This document shows, in pieces, positions 26,711 through 34,310 of a DNA stretch of 34,708 nt. The notes below the pieces were generated by a model, which did not search any database, had not been told where the DNA came from, and saw only the letters and a list, made by a program, of their open reading frames with translations. Both the position numbers and the translations under genes were made by a program. Source of the stretch: Thioalkalivibrio sulfidiphilus (lineage in GTDB: Bacteria; Pseudomonadota; Gammaproteobacteria; Ectothiorhodospirales; Ectothiorhodospiraceae); the NCBI RefSeq assembly GCF_000377945.1, contig NZ_KB898952.1:1-34708 (forward strand). Reading direction: 5' to 3'. Numbering within the stretch: the first letter of the stretch is position 1; the number at the start of each line of letters is the position of its first letter.

Positions 26711-28176
26711 GGGTACTCCTCCTCTGTCGCAATGGATGGTTCCCGGACGATCGCCCGAGAACCCGTGGTGGTGGGGTGGGCCAGGGTGTCCAGGCAATGC
26801 AGCAGTGTCTGGACCCGCGTCGCATCCATGCCCCGCATGGAGACCGTCGCTCTGGGGATGGCCCAGTGCTCGCACAGGGCGATGACGGGGTGTTCGGCCA
26901 GTTGCGTGAGCAGCAGGTCCACGACCGCCGCGGGTATACCCAGGGTGACCACGGTCGCCTGCGGGCCTGTGGCCAGTTCCCGGGCGAGTGCCATCAGGTG
27001 CCGGTAGCGGTAATCCTCAACCCCCATCACCCTGTTCAGGCCATGGGGGCGCAGATGGGCCAGAGACGGGCACGGGAATCCGGCATCACGCAGAAAGATG
27101 ATCCGCCGTTCCCTGTTCAGCCGGGTGATGACCGCCTCGGCGGCCGCGATCTCGGAGACGGCCTTGCCTTCGATGAAGGCGGCACCCTCGCGCGCGTCAC
27201 CGCCCCCCTCGGGCAACATCTCGGCATCGCCGGCCGGGGCTCGGTCCGGCGGGAGGCAGGATGGCGGCTCCAGATCCACGAGCGGCGCCTGTTCGCCCAT
27301 GGCCACGAGGAAGGCTTCCCGTTCATCGTCAACGGGGTGCAACGTCCATTGTCCGAAGGCGTAATTGACGGCCACAGGCCTGGGGCTCTCGGCCAGCTCG
27401 CAGATGCCCTTGACGCGGAATACCTCCGCCGGCAGCTTGCCGAGGAATTCCAGCAGGTCCCGGCGTCTCCAGAACCCTGCGGGTTTGAAACAGCGTTGGC
27501 CCAGCTTGCGTCCCGAGCCCGGGACATCGGCCTTGCGCGCCGCTGGGAGCTGGTTCGAAAGCAGGTGCAGGAAGCCTTCATCCACCTGCCCCTCACGGCC
27601 CAGGAACACGGGCACACCACTGCGCACATGATTCTCCAGCCAGGTACGGGCGGCGCGCAGGATCTCGGGTTCGACGTCATCGCCGCGGCTCATGACCACG
27701 ATCTGGCTTGCGCGCAGTTGCTCATGGAACACCGGGTCGCGGGCGTTGTGGTCCAGGTGTCGGGGCTCCACCAGCCCGACGATGCCCTCCAGGGCATAAG
27801 CTCCGGTCTCCAGCGCCTCCAGGACCGGGCGGGGGTCCGCGATCCCCGAGCCTTCGATGATCAGCACCCCCGGATCCTGGGTGGCGCGGATGGCCGCCAG
27901 GGCCTCGATCAGCCGGCCGCCGGCACTGCAGCACAGGCAGCCCCCCGCCACCTCCCGCACCGGCAATCCGAGACTGTCCAGGTAGCGGGCGTCGAAGCCC
28001 ACCTCTCCGAAATCGTTGACCAGCAGCATCGGCTGGCGGTCCCTGAGCAGGGGCAGCAGGGTGTTGAGGATGAACGAGGTCTTGCCGCTGCCCAGAAAGC
28101 CAGTCACCAGAATGGCAGGCGTGGGCGGCCGGTCCAGGGGCCTCAGGATGCGGGGCGTGGTGTTGTACTCGGCCAT
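26707..28176 (-). CDS. CobW/COG0523 family GTPase with long C-terminal extension
   Basis: A 489-residue G3E-family GTPase. The P-loop is GFLGSGKT (residues 26-33) and the metal-binding CxCC motif is GCLCC (Cys80, Cys82, Cys83). The usual NKxD guanine motif is replaced by SRGD (MSRGDD, about 169-174). A CobW C-terminal domain (FRVKGICELAESPRPVAVNYAFGQWTLHPV region; quoted only to place it, about 255-284) follows. The remaining 150 or so residues are an extension not seen in most family members (usual length 320-400). The family comprises metallochaperones and metal-insertion factors. The 4-nt overlap with the Tat-exported propeller suggests it loads metal into that protein in the cytoplasm before export. 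A sigma54 promoter at 28206 drives it. Confidence 0.88.
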   Translation of the reverse strand: MAEYNTTPRILRPLDRPPTPAILVTGFLGSGKTSFILNTLLPLLRDRQPMLLVNDFGEVGFDARYLDSLGLPVREVAGGCLCCSAGGRLIEALAAIRATQDPGVLIIEGSGIADPRPVLEALETGAYALEGIVGLVEPRHLDHNARDPVFHEQLRASQIVVMSRGDDVEPEILRAARTWLENHVRSGVPVFLGREGQVDEGFLHLLSNQLPAARKADVPGSGRKLGQRCFKPAGFWRRRDLLEFLGKLPAEVFRVKGICELAESPRPVAVNYAFGQWTLHPVDDEREAFLVAMGEQAPLVDLEPPSCLPPDRAPAGDAEMLPEGGGDAREGAAFIEGKAVSEIAAAEAVITRLNRERRIIFLRDAGFPCPSLAHLRPHGLNRVMGVEDYRYRHLMALARELATGPQATVVTLGIPAAVVDLLLTQLAEHPVIALCEHWAIPRATVSMRGMDATRVQTLLHCLDTLAHPTTTGSRAIVREPSIATEEEYP

Positions 28177-28205
28177 GGAACCTCCGTTGTCTGCAGGGTT
28201 CTGCG

Positions 28206-28221
28206 TGCAGGATGTGTTCCG
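28206..28221 (-). promoter_or_regulatory. Sigma54 promoter of the GTPase-propeller unit
   Basis: On the minus strand CGGAACACATCCTGCA has GG and GC separated by 10 nt and agrees with the -24/-12 consensus TGGCACG-N4-TTGCA at most of its fixed positions. Transcription would start near 28195, about 20 nt before the GTPase ATG, with ACGGAGGT as ribosome binding site. Confidence 0.7.
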
Positions 28222-28260
28222 GCCACGGCAATCGGTGAATCAAGGGCTTGGCGCAGGCAT

Positions 28261-28311
28261 AGGGGCAAAATGCCCCAGGATGCCTCATTGGGCATGGGGT
28301 GAAATGCCCCA
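28261..28311. promoter_or_regulatory. Paired activator sites upstream of the GTPase promoter
   Basis: Site A is GGGGCA-AAA-TGCCCC (28262-28276, perfect palindrome, centre 28269). Site B is GGGGTG-AAA-TGCCCC (28296-28310, one arm degenerate, centre 28303). The centres are 34 bp apart. They lie about 73 and 107 bp upstream of the predicted start, the usual distance for a sigma54 activator such as the response regulator at 30136. Confidence 0.7.
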
Positions 28312-28330
28312 GTGCCCGCATGCGGGCACT
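28311..28330. promoter_or_regulatory. Perfect 20-bp palindrome between soxA and the GTPase promoter
   Basis: AGTGCCCGCA and its exact complement abut with no spacer. The palindrome lies between the soxA terminator and activator site B. Its role is unknown: it could be an operator for another regulator, or part of a compound terminator. Confidence 0.5.
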
Positions 28331-28340
28331 GGGTGTTGTG

Positions 28341-28375
28341 AAAAAAAGCGGGGCGGGATCGTTCGATCCCGCCCC
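28341..28375 (-). terminator. Intrinsic terminator of soxXA
   Basis: On the minus strand an 11-bp stem (GGGGCGGGATC with GATCCCGCCCC, 28350-28360 and 28365-28375) is followed after GC by seven T residues (28347-28341). It lies 45 bases beyond the soxA stop and separates soxXA from the GTPase-propeller unit. Confidence 0.95.
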
Positions 28376-28420
28376 GAGCAGACCCTCGCTGGCGGAGGGG
28401 GTTGGTTGAGGGGTCTGGCT

Positions 28421-29329
28421 TCAGTCCCGGGCGCTGGGCACGGCCACCGGATAGTCATTGGACAGGGCGGTGAGGAACACCTCGATGTCCACGTAGGGCT
28501 GCGCGCCGGGTTTGAGCGGCTGGGTGCCGCCATTGCGGTTGCACTCGGTGAAGCGCACGTGCAGGGACTGCAGCTCGTCCTTGGTCCGGTAGGTGGGCCA
28601 ATGGGCCACGTCGCCGTAGTGGGTGGTGAGCGCCTGGCCGCGCAGCCGCTCGCCCACCAGGGTCACATGGCAGGTGCCGCAGGCCATGTTCATGCGGCCG
28701 GTGCGCAGGTGGAAACGCTCCTGGCCGCGCTCGAAGGCGGCCTTGAGCTCTCCCTGGGTCACGTCGATGCGAATGGGCATGCCGTTGCTGTGACTGGCCA
28801 CGTACACGGACAGTGCGCTGTTGTCATAGCTGCCATGGGCGAGGGTCGCGCCCTGCTGCGCGGCGCAGTGCTCGATCATCATCTCCAGGTTCACCACCTT
28901 GCCCAGTTCGGTATTGAAGTGGGGGTAGTGGTTGGCACGCAGGCCCTTGAGGTTGCCGTCCGAGGCGCCGAGACACCGGGCAAAGCGGTTGTCAGACCCG
29001 TTGAGTTCGGCGAACAGCTCCGCGCCCCGGTCCAGGGCCAGGTGGCCGCCGTGCAGCGAATCGTCGAAGGGCGGGTCCATGAACTTCCAGTTGGTGGTCC
29101 ACTGCAGCGCCTCCGAGGCCACCCGTTCCGGATCGAGTGCGGCGCGATCCTTCCAGTGGGGGTAGGTCTTGGTGTGGTCCTGAGAGACGTGGGGGTTGCT
29201 GCTGTAGCCGCCCTCGGGTTTGGGCGCGTACTGGCGGTAGGGCTGGTCGGCCAGGGCGCTGCCGCACAGGGCAACGGCGAGCCCGGAACCGAGGATCAGG
29301 GTGGTGAGACGGGTGATGCGGGATCTCAT
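28421..29329 (-). CDS. soxA: SoxA, c-type cytochrome subunit of SoxXA
   Basis: A 302-residue periplasmic cytochrome with a signal peptide (residues 7-27, cut after ALA). SoxA with SoxX joins thiosulfate to the carrier SoxYZ. There is one heme site, Cys217-G-T-Cys220-His221. The first heme site of diheme forms is lost; Cys119 and Cys155 remain and probably form a disulfide, as in monoheme SoxA types. Cys263 in TECNRNGG is the likely active-site cysteine that ligates heme through a modified sulfur. The start has AAGGAGTC at a good distance. It follows soxX after a 32-nt gap in the same unit. SoxYZ and SoxB are not in this window. Confidence 0.94.
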   Translation of the reverse strand: MRSRITRLTTLILGSGLAVALCGSALADQPYRQYAPKPEGGYSSNPHVSQDHTKTYPHWKDRAALDPERVASEALQWTTNWKFMDPPFDDSLHGGHLALDRGAELFAELNGSDNRFARCLGASDGNLKGLRANHYPHFNTELGKVVNLEMMIEHCAAQQGATLAHGSYDNSALSVYVASHSNGMPIRIDVTQGELKAAFERGQERFHLRTGRMNMACGTCHVTLVGERLRGQALTTHYGDVAHWPTYRTKDELQSLHVRFTECNRNGGTQPLKPGAQPYVDIEVFLTALSNDYPVAVPSARD

Positions 29330-29361
29330 GTGGGGACTCCTTATGATGTGGCGGCGGTCTG

Positions 29362-29901
29362 TCAGCGCAGGGTATTGATGAATGCCATGACGTCGCGGAT
29401 CTCCTGCTCGGTCAGGTTGTTCAGAGCCCCGAAAGGTGGCATCACGGTCTCGGGGAACAGCACCCGGGGATCGTGGATCATCTGATAGACGTAGCTCTCG
29501 GGCATGCCCTTGGCCCCGTAGCCGGCGAGGCTGGGTCCGGCGCTGCCGGTCTGGTTGGCGCCGGGAATGGTGTGGCAGGCCACACAGTTGCCCTGACGCA
29601 CGTTGGTGGCGATCTCACGGCCCCGCTCGGCGTTGCCGTTGAGGGGGCCCTGGAAGGTCACGGCGGTGGGCTGGGGAATGCCGCGCTTGTCCTCGTAGCT
29701 CAGGGTGATCCACTGGGTCAGATCACGCCCATGGGCCCGCCACTCGATCTCGCCACTGTTCTGTTTCGGATAGGGCCAGGCGGTCTTCACCTCGAACGAG
29801 GGATTGACCAGGACATCGGCGGGCAGGCCTGGGTCCGCGCTGAGCATCGGGGGCGCGGTGAGGATGGACGCCGCGAGGGCGCACAGCAGGGTCTTGCGCA
29901 T
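29362..29901 (-). CDS. soxX: SoxX, monoheme cytochrome c subunit of SoxXA
   Basis: A 179-residue periplasmic cytochrome c. A signal peptide covers about residues 3-22, and the single heme site is Cys106-V-A-Cys109-His110 in GNCVACHTIPGANQTGSAGP, a segment typical of SoxX. Met154 in ETVMPPFG is the probable axial ligand. It accepts electrons from the SoxA-centred reaction. GGAGGAGATCCC stands directly before the ATG at 29901; the longer frame starting at 30108 would run across the promoter and is rejected. It is the first gene of the soxX-soxA unit and is driven by a near-consensus sigma54 promoter at 29976. Confidence 0.94.
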   Translation of the reverse strand: MRKTLLCALAASILTAPPMLSADPGLPADVLVNPSFEVKTAWPYPKQNSGEIEWRAHGRDLTQWITLSYEDKRGIPQPTAVTFQGPLNGNAERGREIATNVRQGNCVACHTIPGANQTGSAGPSLAGYGAKGMPESYVYQMIHDPRVLFPETVMPPFGALNNLTEQEIRDVMAFINTLR

Positions 29902-29975
29902 GGGATCTCCTCCGGGAGTGCTGTGGTTGTTGTTCGAATCTTCACGTCGTGACGAGCGACGCTGACGTGACGTAA

Positions 29976-29991
29976 TGCACTGGCCGTGCCA
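29976..29991 (-). promoter_or_regulatory. Sigma54 promoter of soxXA
   Basis: On the minus strand TGGCACGGCCAGTGCA differs from TGGCACG-N4-TTGCA at a single fixed position and keeps the invariant GG-N10-GC. Transcription would start near 29965, leaving a leader of about 64 nt before soxX. Confidence 0.88.
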
Positions 29992-30066
29992 GCGGGTCCG
30001 GACGACGCTGTGGCGGCGTTTTTCGCGGAGGAGGGAGGCCCTGACGGCTGGGATGAGGGCCCGGGA

Positions 30067-30117
30067 TGGGGTGTGATGCCCGATCGGGTCACGGTGCCGC
30101 TGGGGCATTTTGCCCCA
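30067..30117. promoter_or_regulatory. Paired activator sites upstream of soxX
   Basis: Site C is TGGGGCA-TTT-TGCCCCA (30101-30117, perfect, centre 30109). Site D is TGGGGTG-TGA-TGCCCGA (30067-30083, degenerate, centre 30075). The centres are 34 bp apart, exactly as in the pair at 28261-28311. They lie about 110 and 144 bp upstream of the predicted start, 18 bases past the response-regulator stop codon. Confidence 0.75.
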
Positions 30118-30135
30118 CTGCCAGGAGCCGGCGGA

Positions 30136-31485
30136 TTACTGCCAGGCGCTCAGCTTGCGCAGCAGGGTCTTGTAGTCGATGCCCAGGGTACGGGCCGCCT
30201 GGGCCTTGTTGCCGTCGGCGGCCTTGAGCACGCTGAGGATGTAGTGACGTTCCACCTCGGCCAGGGTGCCGCCGGTGCTGGGGGCCGCGTGCGCCGTGTC
30301 GCCCAGCCAGCCCTGGCCCCCCAGGTTGTGGGGGAAGACCTCCAGGGGCAGGGTGGCGCTGTCCGCGTCGCAGAGGATCACCGCCTGCTCGATGACGTTT
30401 TCCAGTTCGCGCACATTGCCTGGCCAGCCATGGCCCATGAGCGCGCCCACCACCTCCGGGGCGAGGCGCCGCACCCGTGCGCCATGGGCCCGGGCGTAGT
30501 GCTGCAGGAAGTGTTCGGCAAGCTCCGGGATGTCCTCGGCACGTTCGCGCAGCGGCGGCAGGTGCACGTGCAGGACGTTCAGGCGATGGTAGAGGTCGCG
30601 CCGGAAGGTCCCCTGTTCCACGCATCCCTCCAGGGGCTGGTTGCTGGCCGCCAGCAGACGGAAGCTGACCTTGCGTTCCCGGGTGTCGCCCACGGGTCGC
30701 ACCGAACGTTCCTGGAGCACGCGCAACAGCTTGGCCTGCAGCCCCGGGGACATGGCGTTGACCTCATCCAGGAACAGCGCCCCGCCCGAGGCCTCCACCA
30801 GCAGGCCGGGATAGTCCCGGGCCGCGCCGGTGAAGGCGCCGCGCCGGTAGCCGAACAGTTCCGCCTCGGCCAGTTCCTCGGGGATGGCCGCCATGTTCAG
30901 GGCCACGAACGGACCGCGCCCGCCGTGGATGGCCCGCGCCACCAGTTCCTTGCCCGTGCCCGACTCCCCCTCGATGAGCACGTTGGCCTCGGTGTTGCGC
31001 ACCTTGAGCACCCAGGCGCGCAGGCGCTGCATGAGCGCGCCCTGCCCGCGCAGCGCACCCAGGTACGGGTCGGCGGCCTCGGCCCGGCGCGCCGCCTCGG
31101 CGGCCCGGGCGCGCAGCCCGTGGTCACGGGTCAGCTTGGCCAGCATCAGCTCCACCGTCTCCGGGCGGAAGGGTTTGGCCAGGAAGTCGAAGGCGCCGGT
31201 CTTCACCGCCTCCACGGCGTTCTCCAGGCTCGCGTAGGCGCTGACCACGACCACCGGCAGGTCCGGGTCCACCGCCTTGACCCGGCGGATTACCTCGAAG
31301 CCGTCCATGGCGGGCATCATCAGGTCGGTGAGGATCAGGTCGGGCGGTTGGTCGCTCAGCGCGGCGTCGAGTTCGTTGGGGTCCAGGCTGATGCGAACAC
31401 GGAAGTCCCCGGCCGCCTCGATGACCTGGCCGAGCATGCGCGCCACGTCCGGTTCATCCTCGATGATCAATACCTGGGTTGCCAT
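30136..31485 (-). CDS. NtrC-family sigma54-dependent response regulator
   Basis: A 449-residue activator with a receiver domain (residues 1-118; phosphoacceptor Asp54, Lys104 in FLAKPF), an AAA+ domain with Walker A GESGTGKE (173-180), the sigma54-contacting GAFTGA loop (216-221), Walker B ALFLDEV, and a Fis-type HTH (about 424-446, GNKAQAARTLGIDYKTLLRKL). The start at 31485 fits the family; an upstream ATG at 31527 would add 14 residues. No strong ribosome binding site is visible. The kinase at 32497 is the probable partner, and the paired palindromes upstream of soxX and the GTPase gene are the probable targets. From memory, a sigma54 two-component system (TspS-TspR) controls sox genes in Acidithiobacillus caldus, so the role has a precedent. 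Confidence 0.95.
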   Translation of the reverse strand: MATQVLIIEDEPDVARMLGQVIEAAGDFRVRISLDPNELDAALSDQPPDLILTDLMMPAMDGFEVIRRVKAVDPDLPVVVVSAYASLENAVEAVKTGAFDFLAKPFRPETVELMLAKLTRDHGLRARAAEAARRAEAADPYLGALRGQGALMQRLRAWVLKVRNTEANVLIEGESGTGKELVARAIHGGRGPFVALNMAAIPEELAEAELFGYRRGAFTGAARDYPGLLVEASGGALFLDEVNAMSPGLQAKLLRVLQERSVRPVGDTRERKVSFRLLAASNQPLEGCVEQGTFRRDLYHRLNVLHVHLPPLRERAEDIPELAEHFLQHYARAHGARVRRLAPEVVGALMGHGWPGNVRELENVIEQAVILCDADSATLPLEVFPHNLGGQGWLGDTAHAAPSTGGTLAEVERHYILSVLKAADGNKAQAARTLGIDYKTLLRKLSAWQ

Positions 31486-31561
31486 GGGTGACAAGATACT
31501 CGCTGGGGCATCGGAGTTGAAAACCATTTTACCCGCGTCCCATTCCTTGTATCTTCAGGCC

Positions 31562-32524
31562 ATGCAGCGCAGAGACTTTCTCAAGACCTTCGGGGCCCTG
31601 TTGGGGCTGGGTGTCGGCGGCTATGCCTTGGGTGCCAGCCTGCGTCCCGGCGCGCCCGACTGGCGTGCGGCCCTGGACAGCGGCGGCTGCGTGACGCCGG
31701 GCACGGATCTGTCCGCCCTGCGCCGTGTCGCGGCCCAGCGGGCCTCCGGGGCACTGGCCTACCAGGGTACCCATATCCTGACCTACGGCGCCTTCCGCGA
31801 GCTGTCCACCCACTACTCCCGGGACACGGGTGCCGAGTTCATCGTCCACGGCGGCGGCTGCGACGACGGTATCGCAGCCCTTCGTCTGCGCAGTGCCGAT
31901 CTGGGCGGGCTGTGCTGTCCGGTGGAGGGTTCCCGCGCAGAAGGCATGCGTTGGCTGTCCGTGGCAAAGGACATGAAGGTGGTGATCACCCACCCCTCGG
32001 TGGACATCCCGGACGTCTCCCTCGACGCCCTGCGCGATCTGGCCCGGGGCCGGGTGAGCCGATGGGGTGAGCTGGGCGGCGAGGACCGGGCCATCGCGCT
32101 GATCTACCGCGAGCACTGTCCCGATCTGTTCGAGCCGGTGCGTGACATCCTGCTGGCGAATCGTCCGGACTGGTCGCCGCGGGGCATCAGCGTGGACACG
32201 GATCAGCAACTGGTGGATCTGGTGGCCCGTTTCCCCGGTGCGGTGTGCGTGGTGAGCTGGGTGTTCGCCGAGCCGCTGGTGGCGCAAGGTCGCGTCCGGC
32301 TCCTGTCCGTGGACGGGGTGAGTCCGACGCTGGAGGAGGCGGCGGCCGGCCGCTATCCGCTCATGGGTCCGCTGAACGTGGTCCTCGGTGAATGGCGCGC
32401 CGAGGTGATGGAACCCTTCTTCGATTACCTGTACGGCCCCCGGGGTCGCGAGGTCGTGGGCCGGCTGCTGGTACCCGTGAGCGCCGAGGAAGCGGGCTAT
32501 CGCGCCGCAGCCCGCTCGATCTGA
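31562..32524 (+). CDS. Tat-exported PstS-like periplasmic binding protein
   Basis: A 320-residue protein with a twin-arginine signal (MQRRDFLKTFGALLGLGVGG). The remainder resembles the type II periplasmic binding fold of PstS/phosphate-binding proteins: ILTYGAFRELSTHYSRDTG, a ligand-loop region GGGCDDGIAALRLRSADLGG in place of the usual GSGxG, and SRWGEL like the RWND segment. No ABC permease or ATPase is adjacent, so it is more likely a sensor accessory than a transporter part. The ATG at 31562 starts the Tat signal. It diverges from the response regulator gene and its last 28 bases overlap the end of the kinase gene tail to tail. The ligand is unknown; an oxyanion is plausible. Confidence 0.8.
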   Translation: MQRRDFLKTFGALLGLGVGGYALGASLRPGAPDWRAALDSGGCVTPGTDLSALRRVAAQRASGALAYQGTHILTYGAFRELSTHYSRDTGAEFIVHGGGCDDGIAALRLRSADLGGLCCPVEGSRAEGMRWLSVAKDMKVVITHPSVDIPDVSLDALRDLARGRVSRWGELGGEDRAIALIYREHCPDLFEPVRDILLANRPDWSPRGISVDTDQQLVDLVARFPGAVCVVSWVFAEPLVAQGRVRLLSVDGVSPTLEEAAAGRYPLMGPLNVVLGEWRAEVMEPFFDYLYGPRGREVVGRLLVPVSAEEAGYRAAARSI

Positions 32525-34203
32525 TCCACACCGGCACCGCCGACGCCTGGCAGCCACACCCGAACCCGGCCACCTTCACCTGCAGGGATCTCCACCTCGC
32601 CGCCGTGGGCGCGGGCGATGGTCAGGCAACTGGCCAGCCCCAGTCCCGTGCCGCCATGCTTGGTGGTGAAGAAGGGTTCGAATAGGTGGCTGCGTGCCTC
32701 CGGCGTGAAGCCCGGCCCGCGGTCCTGCAGCTCCAGCCAGACCTTGTCCTGTGCTGTCCCCAGGGTCAGGGTGATGGTCTCGCCGGGCGCGGCCTGGGCG
32801 GCGTTGTCGAGCAGGTTGTCCAGCATCTGTTCCAGCAGAAAGGGATCGGCGCTCACCGTCAGCGCCTCCTCAGGTTGGTGGCAGTCGAGGCGCGTGCCGT
32901 CCTCGCGGCGGCGCTGCCAGCGTTGCGCGATCTCCCGGCAGGCTCGGCGCAGGTCCAGGACCTGTAGCCTGGGTTTGACGGGCCGGCCGTATTCCAGCAG
33001 GTTCTCCACCGTGCGCATGCAGCGCTCGCAGTGATGCTCGATCAGGTCCAGGTACTCGTTGGACTCGGGGGCGGCGCGTCGCTTGAGCATGGCGGCGGCG
33101 CTATGGATGACGCTTAGGGGGTTGTTGATGTCGTGGGCCACCCGGGCGGCGACCCGCCCGATGGCCGAGAGCTGTTCTTCATGGCGCAGGCGGCGTTCCA
33201 TGTCACGCAGGCGGGACAGGCCTTCCACCATGCGATTGAAGTCGCGCACCAGCAGGCCCAGTTCGCCTCGCCCGGCCGAGCTCGGCAGGCGTCGCGTGAA
33301 GTCGCCGCTGCCCACGGCGGTGATGGCCGTGGACAGGGCCATCACCGGACGCATCTGCCAGCGCAGCACCAGGGCCAGGACCGCCGCCAGCAGCACGGCG
33401 GAGACGGCCAGGATCACGGCCAGCAGGCGCTTGACCTCCCGCAGGGCGTGGGCCACGGAGTCGGGCACGATCACGTCCAGCGCAGGCAGGGCGTCGCCGC
33501 CCGAGCCGGGCAGTGTCAGGCGCAGGTGTCCTTCCGCAACCGCCCCGGGAAGCGCGGTGCGGATCTGTGCGGGGTAGGTCTGCTCCAGTCCCCGCAGCAG
33601 TTGTTCCAGGGGCTCGGCGATCACCAGCCAGGCGAGCAGGTTCGAGTTGTGTTCCAGGGGGGCCTGTGCGATCAGCCAGAGGGTGTCCCCCACCCGGCGC
33701 AGCTCGGTCTCCGCTGGCCGCAGCCCACCCGCCGGATCGCTGGGACGCAGGATTCCGGCCTGGTCTTCCCGGGTCGAGACGATGGCAGCGCCCTCGGCTG
33801 ACCACAGGGCGATGGCCTCGGTCTGGAAGGCGCGGGACATGCGCGTGATGGCCGCATGGGGGTGGTCGCGTTCTCCTTCCAGGTACAGATGGTAGTAGGT
33901 ACTGGCGTTGAGGTCCGCATCGTTGACCAGCAGGGCGGCCAGGTTGCCCAACCGGGTACGCTCGCGCTCGATGCCCTGGCGCACCTGCGCGGCGATGCGT
34001 TCCACGCGCTCCTGATGCAGGGCCTCGAACTGGCGGCTGACCTGGTGATCGATGCCCACGAACAGGGCGACGCTGATCAGGGTGGTGCTCAACAGTACGC
34101 CCAGGATCATGCGAAACAACAGGGAGTGCACCCAGGGGACCGGTGCACGGCGTTCGCCGCTGTGATGAATGGGGGACAGGGACTCCGAAGCAAGCGTGTT
34201 CAT
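32497..34203 (-). CDS. Membrane sensor histidine kinase (NtrB-type)
   Basis: A 568-residue kinase. TM1 (about 28-50) and TM2 (about 259-281) enclose a 200-residue periplasmic sensor region, probably a double-CACHE fold. A HAMP domain (about 282-335) is followed by the dimerisation helix with phosphoacceptor His357 in ARVAHDINNPLSVIHS and the ATP-binding domain (N-box DNLLDNAAQA, G boxes DRGPGF and GGTGLGL). HDINNPL and the overall layout match kinases that pair with NtrC-type regulators. The ATG at 34203 is chosen over a TTG at 34236. Its 3' end overlaps the binding-protein gene by 28 bp, and the regulator gene follows beyond that on the same strand. Confidence 0.93.
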   Translation of the reverse strand: MNTLASESLSPIHHSGERRAPVPWVHSLLFRMILGVLLSTTLISVALFVGIDHQVSRQFEALHQERVERIAAQVRQGIERERTRLGNLAALLVNDADLNASTYYHLYLEGERDHPHAAITRMSRAFQTEAIALWSAEGAAIVSTREDQAGILRPSDPAGGLRPAETELRRVGDTLWLIAQAPLEHNSNLLAWLVIAEPLEQLLRGLEQTYPAQIRTALPGAVAEGHLRLTLPGSGGDALPALDVIVPDSVAHALREVKRLLAVILAVSAVLLAAVLALVLRWQMRPVMALSTAITAVGSGDFTRRLPSSAGRGELGLLVRDFNRMVEGLSRLRDMERRLRHEEQLSAIGRVAARVAHDINNPLSVIHSAAAMLKRRAAPESNEYLDLIEHHCERCMRTVENLLEYGRPVKPRLQVLDLRRACREIAQRWQRRREDGTRLDCHQPEEALTVSADPFLLEQMLDNLLDNAAQAAPGETITLTLGTAQDKVWLELQDRGPGFTPEARSHLFEPFFTTKHGGTGLGLASCLTIARAHGGEVEIPAGEGGRVRVWLPGVGGAGVDQIERAAAR

Positions 34204-34310
34204 GACGAGGCGTCCGGCTTGAATGTCTCCAGCCAAGGTATGCCTTGATACGCCGCCGGGGCAAGGGTGAAGTGATAAGTGGCTTTACACAGCTAGTGGC
34301 TAGGGAAAAG

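Noticed and set aside
31504-31510. Half-site TGGGGCA between the regulator and binding-protein genes as an autoregulatory site
   Set aside because: Only one arm is present, and no GG-N10-GC promoter lies nearby on either strand.
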